NCBI GenBank assembly: GCA_016200445.1
Contig: JACQEQ010000396.1
Span: 1-12,637 of the forward strand
From: Gammaproteobacteria bacterium
GTDB lineage: Bacteria > Pseudomonadota > Gammaproteobacteria > SG8-11
Direction of reading: 5' to 3'
DNA length: 12,637 bases
Positions 1-7,022 of this stretch are shown here, one piece after another. Positions within the stretch are counted from its first letter, which is position 1, and each line of letters begins with the position of its first letter. A program made the position numbers and the translations under genes. The notes below the pieces were generated by a model. It did not search any database. It was not told where the DNA came from and saw only the letters and a list, made by a program, of their open reading frames with translations.

Positions 1-203
1 CCGATGGTTCGCACACCCGCGCCGGAGTGCAGTTTTTACTCGACCGCCTCAGCGGCAGCGACGCAGCGAATATGCAACGCAGCTACGGGATCGACAACAC
101 GTATTTGTTCATCGAACAACAAACCATTAAAGCCGAAGTAAAATCGACCAAGGTTGATATTGGCGGGAAAGTCTATCTGCTGGGATTGTTATTTGAATTT
201 TGA
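1..203 (+). CDS. C-terminal fragment of a probable outer-membrane beta-barrel protein (5' end outside window)
   Basis: An open frame enters from the left edge (first full codon at position 3) and ends with TGA at 201-203, giving 66 residues. The fragment alternates polar and hydrophobic residues in its last third and ends VYLLGLLFEF. A C-terminal phenylalanine after an alternating strand is the usual signature recognised by the BAM machinery, so I infer an outer-membrane barrel. The segment before it (FIEQQTIKAEVKS) also looks like a membrane strand. The family cannot be identified from this fragment. It converges on the minus-strand gene at 253-1071, with a hairpin between them. Confidence 0.6.
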   Translation, partial: DGSHTRAGVQFLLDRLSGSDAANMQRSYGIDNTYLFIEQQTIKAEVKSTKVDIGGKVYLLGLLFEF

Positions 204-212
204 AGGCTGCCT

Positions 213-238
213 AGTTCCGCGCAAGTGTGCGCGGAACT
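213..238. terminator. Perfect hairpin between convergent genes, probable bidirectional terminator
   Basis: AGTTCCGCGC (213-222) pairs perfectly with GCGCGGAACT (229-238) around a 6-nt loop. It starts 10 nt after the stop of the left-hand gene and 15 nt before the end of the convergent PhnD-like gene. Neither side has a clear T tract, so intrinsic termination strength is uncertain; position and GC-rich stem are the main support. Confidence 0.55.
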
Positions 239-252
239 CAACGTCCTCATTG

Positions 253-1071
253 TTACCAACCCCACAATACGCCCTCAAGCAGCGCCTCCATGCCTGCAAA
301 TTCTTTCGGCCGCACCGGGTCAAAGCGTTTGGCTTGCTTGGTGAATTGTTTGAGTAATTCTTGAGTGGCGGCGATCCCGCTGGGGCGCGTCAATAACTCG
401 GTAAGCACCGCACGTTGGCGATCCGTCACGCGTTTGCTCACGGTTACCGTTTGGTCGGGGTAGCGATTGCTGCTGAACAATACTCTGAGATTCGCTTTTT
501 CTGCTTCGGAAAGCCGGTTCATGTATTTGTCTTGAAACACCGCAGCTTTACATTTTCCTGCTTTAAAGGCTTCGTAAACATCGTTGGCATTCGCCACCTC
601 ATAGAGGTCAGGTTGAATGAGCGGATTGGTAAACGCAGCTAACACTGCCATTGTGCCCAAGTTCGGTGAGGCTTGGGAGCAGATATGGCCTTGGATGAGA
701 TCGCGTAACCGTGTGAGCGATGGGTCCGTTTTGTGGCTGACCACAACAAATGTTAGCTCGCCCGGCAATTTTGCAACTGGGGCATGTCCCAGATGCTTGA
801 TGCGCCACGCCGCAAAATGGGCGCCGTCAAAAATAATGTCGTACAAATCCGCTTTCATATTGGTCGCGTATTCAATCCAGTCGCGTGCCCGCTCGTACAC
901 CACCGTCTGCCCCAACTGCATTGTCAATACCTGCGCCAATGGGCCGTAGAGTTCTTCGCCGCGTGCGGCGCTCTCGCGCGGCGGCGCAGTCAGCACCAAG
1001 TCGGCTTGCGCGGAGGAGAATAGATTTACGATGAAAAGTGTAAGTGCAACAAAATACATTTTTGTATTCAT
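253..1071 (-). CDS. Orphan PhnD-like periplasmic substrate-binding protein
   Basis: A 272-residue exported protein resembling the phosphate/phosphite/phosphonate (PhnD) binding-protein family. Residues 1-23 form a signal peptide (MNTK, hydrophobic core, SSAQA before D24). The mature part shows family hallmarks: an early LVLTAPPRE strand, a long GEELYGPLAQVL helix, DLYDIIFDGAHFAAWR near 75-90 (the D-x-x-F-x-G-x-H region), VVVSHKTDP at the hinge near 110, and the SQASPNLGTM ligand loop at 132-141. Two cysteines (C131, C174) could form a disulfide. I chose the ATG at 1071 because GGGGA lies 5 nt upstream and the signal peptide starts there; an in-frame start at 1119 only adds a non-signal extension. 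No ABC permease or ATPase gene is adjacent, so it may serve a distant transporter or act as the ligand-binding partner of a sensor. The ligand is unknown. Confidence 0.78.
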   Translation of the reverse strand: MNTKMYFVALTLFIVNLFSSAQADLVLTAPPRESAARGEELYGPLAQVLTMQLGQTVVYERARDWIEYATNMKADLYDIIFDGAHFAAWRIKHLGHAPVAKLPGELTFVVVSHKTDPSLTRLRDLIQGHICSQASPNLGTMAVLAAFTNPLIQPDLYEVANANDVYEAFKAGKCKAAVFQDKYMNRLSEAEKANLRVLFSSNRYPDQTVTVSKRVTDRQRAVLTELLTRPSGIAATQELLKQFTKQAKRFDPVRPKEFAGMEALLEGVLWGW

Positions 1072-1386
1072 AAATGTCCCCATACCTGGAATTTTCGTAC
1101 GAATAAGCCGGCCTAACACCCTGCGTAATTTATTAATCCAAGCTTAATAGTGCTTAAAAACCGGGGTCGCATAACGTAATGGGTGCGTTACGGTGCTGAA
1201 TATTGACATATCAAATATGAATTCAAGGTGAAGGCTGGTCATTCACTTGGCTATTAGGGATATTGAATATTTTCTCAGCAAGAATTTGCGTGTTAATGCA
1301 GTTATAACACTGGGAGTTGTTTACTGACGTTTGCGGTATTTGGTCAGAATTTTCAGGGATACGCGACGCACTGCGTGGGAGGTTAT
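1072..1386. other. Divergent intergenic region between the PhnD-like and RCC1 lipoprotein genes
   Basis: No convincing gene lies in these 315 bases. The region is AT-rich in its middle and must hold promoters for both divergent genes. Visible elements are a 10-bp-period direct repeat (1142-1157), a palindrome CGTAA-N8-TTACG (1175-1192) and a short palindrome TTGA-CATA-TCAA (1203-1214) whose first six bases match the sigma70 -35 consensus but lack a good -10 downstream. On the minus strand, TAATAA near 1130 lies 17 nt after a weak TTTAAG and could be a -10 for the PhnD-like gene. The last bases hold the GGGAGGT ribosome-binding site of the lipoprotein gene. Confidence 0.5.
1142..1157. repeat. 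Tandem GCTTAA direct repeat with 10-bp period
   Basis: GCTTAA occurs at 1142-1147 and again at 1152-1157, one helical turn apart, about 70 bp upstream of the PhnD-like gene. Such spacing suits cooperative binding of a dimeric response regulator to one face of the helix. With only six-base units this could also be chance; no regulator is identified. Confidence 0.3.
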
Positions 1387-3249
1387 ATGTCCAGCAAGAT
1401 GCATGCAGGTATTTCACGATGGATTGGTTTGTTCTTGGCCGGGGTGCTGTTGTCCGCGTGCGGCGCAGGCGTTGCCACCGAACCGAAAGACCCTGCCGGC
1501 AACAAACCACCGCCGACACCGACGCCAGTTAAATTACCATCGTCAACACCTGTTCCGTCGCCGGTACCGGTGCCTGGAGCAACGCCGACTCCAAGCCCAA
1601 CCCCGGTTCAACTCCCGCCGCCCGGCACTGATACCGGGCTACCATCGGTGGTATTTGTTAATCCGCCCGATACCGCGATGGGTGCCAACCTAAACGCCAT
1701 TGTCGTAACTTTTTCCAAAGCCTTAAAAATTAATTCGGTAAACAGCGCGAGTTTTCTAGTGGCTGGCCCGCAAGGGTTGTTAAACGGCACGCTGAGCATT
1801 AAGGACGACAAGATCGTCACCTTCAAGCCCAACCCGTCGTTAGAGTTCGGTACGCACTACGACGTAAAGCTCACGACCGAGATTCAGGATTCGGCGGGCA
1901 ATTTTATGGGCCAGGATTTTGTATGGGGCTTTAACACCGGCAAACAACTCGCTTTGCATAGTAACGGTGGGCACACCTGTGCGCGGCTGCGTAGTACTGG
2001 CGCGCTCAAGTGCTGGGGCGCCAACGATTTAGGCCAGCTTGGTCTGGGCGACACGCAAAGCCGTGGCGATACCATCAATGAAATGGGCACAAAATTGCTT
2101 CCGGTAAATCTTGGCATTGGACGTAGCGTCGTGCAGGTGGTAGCCGGTAGCGGCCACACCTGCGCGCGGCTCGATAATCTGCAAGTGAAATGTTGGGGTA
2201 TAAATACCAGCGGACAGTTGGGTCTTGATAGTCAAGTGAGTAAGGGAGCTCAACTGTTGGATATGGGCGAATCCCTTCTCGCAGTCAATTTGGGCGCAGG
2301 TCGTTACGCATTAGAATTAGTGGCCGGATTTGCCCACACCTGTGCGCGCCTAGATAACGGAAGGGTCAAGTGTTGGGGTAGTGGCTTAGCGCTGGGTTTG
2401 GGTGACGCTGAGTCGCGCGGCGACAATCCCACAGGCCCAACAAGCCCAAGCGAGATGGGCGATGCCTTGCCTTATGTCGTATTGGGAACCAATCAACAGG
2501 GCAAAAACCTAAACGCAGTTGCGTTGTATGCAGGGGCGTATCACACCTGCGCACGCCTCGACGAAGATGCAAAGGTTAAGTGCTGGGGATGGAATAACGA
2601 CGGCCAGTTAGGTTTAGGCAACACAGAAACTCATGGCACCGGACCTTTACAAATGGGCGACTACTTACCGGCGTTGGATTTCGGCTCCTACCGCTTCGCA
2701 CTGCAACTGAGCTTGGGAGATGCGCACAGCTGCGCAGTTCTCGACAATTGGAATGTGAAGTGTTGGGGGCTCGGGATTCACGGCCAGCTCGGTCTGGGTT
2801 CTGCCGCGTCGCTAGGCGGCAGTCCGCAGCAGATGGGTAACTATTTGCCGGTCGTCAATTTAGGCATGAACCGCACCGCACCAGAAATATCGGCTGGTGC
2901 CGAGCACACCTGTGCCCGGCTCGACGACGGACGCACTAAATGCTGGGGTAACAACGGCGCAGGGCAATTGGGCATTGGCGATGCTAATGACCGAGGCACT
3001 AACCCCGCTGAAATGGGTGACATCCTCCCGTTCGTTAACTTAGGTACAGATGCTTTAGGCACCCCACTACATGCAGTCGAGTTGGTGACTGGTTATTCAC
3101 ATAGCTGTGCTCGCTTGGATAATGCCGCGATCAAGTGCTGGGGCTCGAACTCCTCCTGCCAGCTCGGCGTCGGGGATACCGTGCTGCGCGGCTCGCTGAC
3201 CTCGGACATGGGCAACGCGCTTCCGGCGGTGGATTTAGGCGGGTTGTGA
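1387..3249 (+). CDS. Surface-type lipoprotein with Pro-rich stalk, Ig-like domain and seven RCC1 repeats
   Basis: A 620-residue lipoprotein. The signal peptide ends in LLSAC, so C25 should be lipidated. Residues 41-79 are a Pro/Thr-rich stalk (PTPTP-type). Residues about 86-184 fit the bacterial Big_5/SbsA Ig-like fold (IVVTFSKAL, KPNPSLEFGTHY, GNFMGQDF). From about 188 onward come seven RCC1-type repeats of 60-69 residues, with the pattern H-T/S-C-A-x-L, KCWG, GQLGLGD, EMG and LPxVxLG; seven repeats would close a full beta-propeller. Each repeat carries a Cys pair 10-11 residues apart (198/209 through 574/584). C591 is an extra cysteine where other blades have Gly. The ATG at 1387 is chosen over GTG 1375 because GGGAGGT lies just upstream. 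RCC1 propellers are protein-interaction platforms; the partner here is unknown. Confidence 0.87.
   Translation: MSSKMHAGISRWIGLFLAGVLLSACGAGVATEPKDPAGNKPPPTPTPVKLPSSTPVPSPVPVPGATPTPSPTPVQLPPPGTDTGLPSVVFVNPPDTAMGANLNAIVVTFSKALKINSVNSASFLVAGPQGLLNGTLSIKDDKIVTFKPNPSLEFGTHYDVKLTTEIQDSAGNFMGQDFVWGFNTGKQLALHSNGGHTCARLRSTGALKCWGANDLGQLGLGDTQSRGDTINEMGTKLLPVNLGIGRSVVQVVAGSGHTCARLDNLQVKCWGINTSGQLGLDSQVSKGAQLLDMGESLLAVNLGAGRYALELVAGFAHTCARLDNGRVKCWGSGLALGLGDAESRGDNPTGPTSPSEMGDALPYVVLGTNQQGKNLNAVALYAGAYHTCARLDEDAKVKCWGWNNDGQLGLGNTETHGTGPLQMGDYLPALDFGSYRFALQLSLGDAHSCAVLDNWNVKCWGLGIHGQLGLGSAASLGGSPQQMGNYLPVVNLGMNRTAPEISAGAEHTCARLDDGRTKCWGNNGAGQLGIGDANDRGTNPAEMGDILPFVNLGTDALGTPLHAVELVTGYSHSCARLDNAAIKCWGSNSSCQLGVGDTVLRGSLTSDMGNALPAVDLGGL
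1948..3246 (+). repeat. Seven RCC1 repeat units (coding repeat within the lipoprotein gene)
   Basis: The repeat-start histidines fall at residues 196, 257, 317, 386, 447, 507 and 572 of the lipoprotein. At DNA level the units are clearly diverged, with varied synonymous codons, so this is an old protein repeat and not a recent tandem duplication. Unit 3 is the most deviant: it lacks the GQ of GQLG and carries an insertion rich in Pro, Thr and Gly. Confidence 0.8.
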
Positions 3250-3476
3250 TATTAAATAGTGGCGCTGCTTCAATGAGATTCACATCTTTGGCAGTTGCGC
3301 GCATAGGAAGCCCCGCAGATCAATAATGCATACAAAACAGTATTTTCTATGCCGTGCAATGACATGGCTGAGAGAAGTGCCGACCTACCCCAGTTAAACT
3401 CCCCCACGCATTGCACAGAATCGCTTTTCTTTTGATTCGCTGTGCGGGTGAGTAACTTGGAATTAATAACACTCTT

Positions 3477-3490
3477 GGGGGGGGATTATG
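3477..3490 (+). promoter_or_regulatory. G8 homopolymer serving as ribosome-binding site
   Basis: Eight consecutive G residues (3477-3484) are followed by ATT and the ATG start at 3488. No other purine-rich Shine-Dalgarno sequence is close, so the tract itself probably pairs with the pyrimidine-rich 16S tail. Gain or loss of a G would change the ribosome-binding register and spacing. Confidence 0.55.
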
Positions 3491-4342
3491 ACGTCACGTG
3501 TTGCGTTGTGTATGGTTTGTGCTGCCTCGGTTTTGACATTTTCTGCGGTGGCGTTGGCGGAGAGTACCGAGGCATTTCAAAACGAACTGGGATTTTCCTA
3601 TGGGCATATGTCGGATGGCGATAATACATTTGATACCACGACGATCCAGTTCGATGTAGTGCATTTTCTCCAGCCGGTTACAGTTGCTAATCATCCGCTA
3701 GCGGAGGCTGCGTTTCTTGAGCGTGCGGCAAGTATCAGTTTTCTTTTGAATCAAGCTACTACGGACATATTTGATCGCACGATATATTCGGCTAAGCTCG
3801 ATTATGCGTCGACAACCAGCCCATTAACATTAACAGCTGCATATACGGGCTATAAAGTTACATTCGATGATTCGGAGGGTGACATATCCACTAATGAGTA
3901 TGGATTTAAAGTTGGCTCGTATGTTGGTGACGCAGGTCGTCTCCAAGCCGTATTTTCACAAGTAGATGTTGAGGATACTACGATCACCAGGTTCGGCATT
4001 GATGCCAAATTTGTGAATGAACTCGGCAATGATGCAGCTATTGCGATCAATGGCACGATTTTAAGCGCCGAGAGTGATAGCACAGATAGCTCAAGTAGCT
4101 GGCATGGATACAAGCTAGATGTTGACTACTACACCAGTCGGATGACTAATATCGGGTTCACTCGCGTGTGGGAGACCTCCGAAGATCAAGACGGATCCTA
4201 TGACAGGTGGGCGCATAGCATTCGCATTAAACATTTTCTATCACCGCAGGCTTCAATTGCATTCGAGTACATGATTTCCGACGAGACGGATTCGGATTCT
4301 GCGACAGACGGTTTTAATGTGAAATTTTCAATGCGCATCTGA
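3488..4342 (+). CDS. Putative outer-membrane porin-like beta-barrel protein
   Basis: A 284-residue exported protein. Residues 1-24 are a typical signal peptide ending AVALA before E25. The mature part has no long hydrophobic helix; it alternates amphipathic strands (ELGFSYGHM, TIQFDVVHFL, SAKLDYAS, LTLTAAYTGYKVTF, GFKVGSYV, IAINGTILS, YKLDVDYYT, SIRIKHFL, ASIAFEYMI, FNVKFSMRI) with acidic Asp/Ser/Thr-rich loops, as in outer-membrane barrels of roughly 12-14 strands. The segment PLAEAAFLERAAS recalls a motif in hypothetical 'putative porin' proteins of gammaproteobacteria, which I name only from memory. The chain ends in Ile where Phe is usual. Base composition looks more AT-rich than the flanking genes. 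It has its own hairpin terminator and appears monocistronic. Substrate unknown. Confidence 0.68.
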   Translation: MTSRVALCMVCAASVLTFSAVALAESTEAFQNELGFSYGHMSDGDNTFDTTTIQFDVVHFLQPVTVANHPLAEAAFLERAASISFLLNQATTDIFDRTIYSAKLDYASTTSPLTLTAAYTGYKVTFDDSEGDISTNEYGFKVGSYVGDAGRLQAVFSQVDVEDTTITRFGIDAKFVNELGNDAAIAINGTILSAESDSTDSSSSWHGYKLDVDYYTSRMTNIGFTRVWETSEDQDGSYDRWAHSIRIKHFLSPQASIAFEYMISDETDSDSATDGFNVKFSMRI

Positions 4343-4352
4343 TCTCAAGCGT

Positions 4353-4379
4353 GGGTTAGTCGCCATTCGCGACTAACCC
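4353..4379 (+). terminator. Strong hairpin terminator after the porin-like gene
   Basis: GGGTTAGTCGC (4353-4363) and GCGACTAACCC (4369-4379) form a perfect 11-bp stem with a 5-nt loop, 10 nt after the stop codon. A weak T-rich stretch (CATTTTTG) follows about 10 nt later, so it is a good though not textbook intrinsic terminator. Confidence 0.72.
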
Positions 4380-4507
4380 TACTCATTCCATTTTTGTTTC
4401 CTGCGGTATCCACGCAACGACGATTTTGATATCGCATTTTTTCGCAGCGTTGCTTCAGCTATCCAGTAGTCCGCCGTGACAGTCAGAGCAAGATATTCCC
4501 TCCGCTG

Positions 4508-4537
4508 TTTACAGTATTAACTGCTACATTTTATTAA
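4508..4537 (+). promoter_or_regulatory. Candidate sigma70 promoter for the amaB-chaN operon
   Basis: TTTACA (4508-4513) matches five of six -35 bases. TATTAA (4532-4537) matches four of six -10 bases after an 18-nt spacer. It ends 36 nt before the start codon of the first operon gene. The longer than ideal spacer and partial -10 keep confidence low. Confidence 0.35.
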
Positions 4538-4573
4538 CGAGTCTGACGAATCCCTTGAGCGCTAGGAGCGGCG

Positions 4574-6097
4574 ATGACGATCTTGAAACAACTCGGTATT
4601 GCGGAGAGCAACGCGGGTGTTTGCTATGGGCTAGGCAAGTGGGGCGCCACCAAAGGCCGCTCTACGCTGGTGTCGCAAAATCCTGCGACCGCAGAGTCGC
4701 TGGCCGCAGTAGTTGCAGCAACGGCAGCCGACTACGAAAAAGTTATTACCGCAGCGCATGCGGCGTTTACGTCATGGCGGACAGTACCGGCACCTCGGCG
4801 CGGTGAAATCATTCGCCAGATCGGTGATGCGTTGCGGGAGCACAAAGAAGCGCTCGGCAGTCTGGTGTCACTGGAGATGGGCAAGATCAAGCAGGAAGGT
4901 TTGGGCGAAGTGCAGGAGATGATCGATATGGCCGACTTCGCGGCCGGTCAGGCGCGCATGTTGTACGGCAACACCATGCACTCCGAGCGCCCGCAACATC
5001 GCATGTATGAGCAGTGGCACCCGTTGGGTGTGGTGGGTGTCATTACAGCGTTCAATTTTCCGGTGGCGGTGTGGGCGTGGAATGCGTTTCTCGCGGCGAT
5101 CTGCGGCAACACGGTGGTGTGGAAGCCGTCGTCGAAGGTGCCGTTATGTGCCATCGCAGTGATGCACATTTGCAATCGCGTGCTGGCGGCCAACCACTTG
5201 CCGGCGATCTTTACCTTGTTGATCAGCGACGACGTTGTGCTCAAAGATCGCCTGCTTGCCGATGTGCGTGTGCCGCTGATTTCGTTTACGGGGTCAAGTC
5301 GCGTCGGCCATGTAGTGGCCGAAACCGTGGCGCGGCGCCTCGGCCGCAGTTTGTTGGAATTGGGCGGAAACAATGCGGTCATCGTCGATCAAAGTGCTGA
5401 TCTTGACTTGGCGGTGCCGGCCATCGTGTTCGGTGCCGTCGGCACAGCCGGACAACGCTGCACCAGCACGCGTCGCTTGATTGTGCACGCGCGAGTGCAA
5501 GACGAATTGTTACGTCGTTTGACGCACGCCTACGCACAAGTGCGCAGCGGCGATCCACTCAAACGCAACGTGTTGATGGGTCCGTTGATCGATGCACGTG
5601 CGGTTGAGAACTTTAAACACGCGGTGCAGCGCGCCGTGCAGTTGGGCGGAAAAATTCTCATCGGCGGCAAGGTGCGCGCCGGACGCGGCTATTTTGTGCA
5701 ACCGACCATCATCGCCGCGCAACCGCTGTGGGACGTGGTGCAGCAGGAAACCTTTGCGCCGATTCTGTATGTGCTGCCGTTCAAAACCATCGACGCAGCG
5801 ATTGCGATCAACAACGCCGTGCCGCAAGGGCTATCGTCATCGATCTTTACCAACGACTTGCGCCACGCGGAGCAGTTTCTGGCCGCCACTGGCAGCGACT
5901 GCGGCATTGCTAATGTCAATATTGGCACCTCGGGTGCCGAAATCGGCGGCGCATTCGGTGGCGAAAAAGACACCGGCGGCGGGCGTGAAGCCGGTTCGGA
6001 TGCGTGGAAAGCCTACATGCGCCGCCAGACCAACACGATTAATTGGGGGCGCGAGTTGCCATTGGCGCAAGGGATTAAATTTCAGGTGGAGCGTTGA
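4574..6097 (+). CDS. amaB: ALDH7/antiquitin-type aldehyde dehydrogenase (L-aminoadipate-semialdehyde / piperideine-6-carboxylate dehydrogenase)
   Basis: A 507-residue cytosolic NAD(P)-dependent aldehyde dehydrogenase of the ALDH7 (antiquitin/AmaB) family, whose known reaction oxidises 2-aminoadipate 6-semialdehyde (in equilibrium with piperideine-6-carboxylate) to 2-aminoadipate in lysine catabolism. Visible catalytic residues are N161 in FNFP, K184 in WKPS, the FTGSSRVG cofactor loop (238-245), general base E262 in LELGG, and nucleophile C296 in GQRCTSTRR. The C-terminal block NIGTSGAEIGGAFGGEKDTGGG followed by REAGSDAWK is diagnostic for antiquitins and separates it from other ALDHs. Start: AGGAG sits 5 nt before the ATG. 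Length is normal and no key residue is missing. It is the first gene of a four-gene run, but no other lysine-catabolism gene is visible, so the physiological substrate could be another semialdehyde. Confidence 0.9.
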   Translation: MTILKQLGIAESNAGVCYGLGKWGATKGRSTLVSQNPATAESLAAVVAATAADYEKVITAAHAAFTSWRTVPAPRRGEIIRQIGDALREHKEALGSLVSLEMGKIKQEGLGEVQEMIDMADFAAGQARMLYGNTMHSERPQHRMYEQWHPLGVVGVITAFNFPVAVWAWNAFLAAICGNTVVWKPSSKVPLCAIAVMHICNRVLAANHLPAIFTLLISDDVVLKDRLLADVRVPLISFTGSSRVGHVVAETVARRLGRSLLELGGNNAVIVDQSADLDLAVPAIVFGAVGTAGQRCTSTRRLIVHARVQDELLRRLTHAYAQVRSGDPLKRNVLMGPLIDARAVENFKHAVQRAVQLGGKILIGGKVRAGRGYFVQPTIIAAQPLWDVVQQETFAPILYVLPFKTIDAAIAINNAVPQGLSSSIFTNDLRHAEQFLAATGSDCGIANVNIGTSGAEIGGAFGGEKDTGGGREAGSDAWKAYMRRQTNTINWGRELPLAQGIKFQVER

Positions 6098-6102
6098 TCC
6101 CC

Positions 6103-7008
6103 ATGAATCCGGTGAGCATCGGCGTGATCTTGCTACTCGGCGCAACGCTGGCACATGCCCAGGAGTCCTGCGTCACGCCCGGGCGCTATTTTCATCCGGC
6201 GCTGCAACAGACCGTGCCGGTCGCCGAAACTTTGCGGCGCGTGTCGAAGCGCCGTGTCGTGCTATTGGGTGAGCACCATGACAATGCCGAGCATCATCGC
6301 TGGCAACTGCATACGGTCGCCGCACTGGCTGCAATACGGCCGAAGATCGCATTGGGTTTGGAAATGGTGCCGCGCCGCCTGCAGCCGGTGCTGGACCGGT
6401 GGTCGCAGGGCCAGCTCAGCGAGGATGAGTTTGTTAAGCAACTCGACTGGGATGCGATCTGGTCGTTCGATATTCAATATTATTTGCCGCTGTTTCATCT
6501 GGCGCGCATGCAACGCATTCCGCTGTACGCGCTGAACGTGGAACGCGAGTTATTCACGCGTGTAACCCGCGAGGGCTGGGATGCAATCCCACAAAATCTG
6601 CGCGAAGGCGTAACGACTCCGGCACCCGCGAGCAAAGAATACTTACGATTTCTTGCTGCGAGTTTCTTAGGTCATAATCCTCCCGATGCATCCAGTACCG
6701 GCACCACGGCCGCGCAAGACGGCGAAAAATTTTTACGCTTCGTGCAAGGCCAGTTATTGTGGGACCGCGCCATGGCCGACGGACTGGCAGAAGTGGCGCA
6801 AAGCGTAAATCCACCGTTGGTGATTGGCGTCATGGGCAGCGGCCACCTCGTGAATCGCTACGGCGTACCGGATCAATTGAAGCAATTGGCGGTGACCGAT
6901 GTTGCCGTGCTCGTGCCGTGGGATGCGCACTTCGATTGCGCACAATTAAACAGAAATTTTGCCGATGGGGTATTCGGTCTTGACATAGAAGTCGAGCCTC
7001 CCCCGTAA
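6103..7008 (+). CDS. Periplasmic ChaN-family protein (haem-binding uptake / TIKI-like fold)
   Basis: A 301-residue protein of the ChaN family (Pfam Cofac_haem_bdg, related to the EreA/TraB/TIKI fold). Residues 1-19 are a signal peptide (hydrophobic core, AHA before Q20); there is no lipobox. Motifs: VVLLGEHHDN with two further His at 64-65, GLEM with E87, the WSFDIQYYLPL region near 120-130, and GSGHLVNRYG (245-254) close to the end. These positions match the family's conserved GE-H, E and GxGH sites. Campylobacter ChaN binds two stacked haems as a dimer; whether this one binds haem or metal, or is a hydrolase, cannot be told from sequence. A TTG at 6094 overlaps the upstream stop and has equally good ribosome-binding spacing; either way it is likely translationally coupled to the dehydrogenase. 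It is paralogous to the gene at 7455. Confidence 0.82.
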   Translation: MNPVSIGVILLLGATLAHAQESCVTPGRYFHPALQQTVPVAETLRRVSKRRVVLLGEHHDNAEHHRWQLHTVAALAAIRPKIALGLEMVPRRLQPVLDRWSQGQLSEDEFVKQLDWDAIWSFDIQYYLPLFHLARMQRIPLYALNVERELFTRVTREGWDAIPQNLREGVTTPAPASKEYLRFLAASFLGHNPPDASSTGTTAAQDGEKFLRFVQGQLLWDRAMADGLAEVAQSVNPPLVIGVMGSGHLVNRYGVPDQLKQLAVTDVAVLVPWDAHFDCAQLNRNFADGVFGLDIEVEPPP

Positions 7009-7022
7009 CGAGGATTTAATCG

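Noticed and set aside
1072..1119. Longer start for the PhnD-like protein at 1119
   Set aside because: It would add 16 residues ahead of a normal signal peptide; the ATG at 1071 has a nearby GGGGA and an N-terminal lysine followed by the hydrophobic core.
1203..1214. FNR-type box in TTGACATATCAA
   Set aside because: The FNR consensus has five-base arms around four bases (14 bp); this is a 12-bp palindrome with the wrong spacing.
1948..3246. RCC1 repeats as eukaryotic contamination or a recent tandem DNA repeat
   Set aside because: The gene has a bacterial lipoprotein signal, a Shine-Dalgarno site and bacterial neighbours, and the units are diverged at DNA level.
3351..3416. Inverted repeats GCCGTG/CATGGC and GTGCAATG/CATTGCAC after the RCC1 gene as a terminator or attachment site
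   Set aside because: The first stem is short with a wobble and has no T tract; the second has arms 48 nt apart and no integrase or target gene nearby.
4948..5382. 144-codon minus-strand open frame inside amaB
   Set aside because: Antisense to conserved aldehyde dehydrogenase codons; no domain or ribosome-binding site seen.
5592..6272. 226-codon open frame on the plus strand across the amaB-chaN junction
   Set aside because: It is an out-of-frame shadow of two well-supported genes, with Arg/Cys/Ser-rich composition typical of shadow frames in GC-rich DNA.
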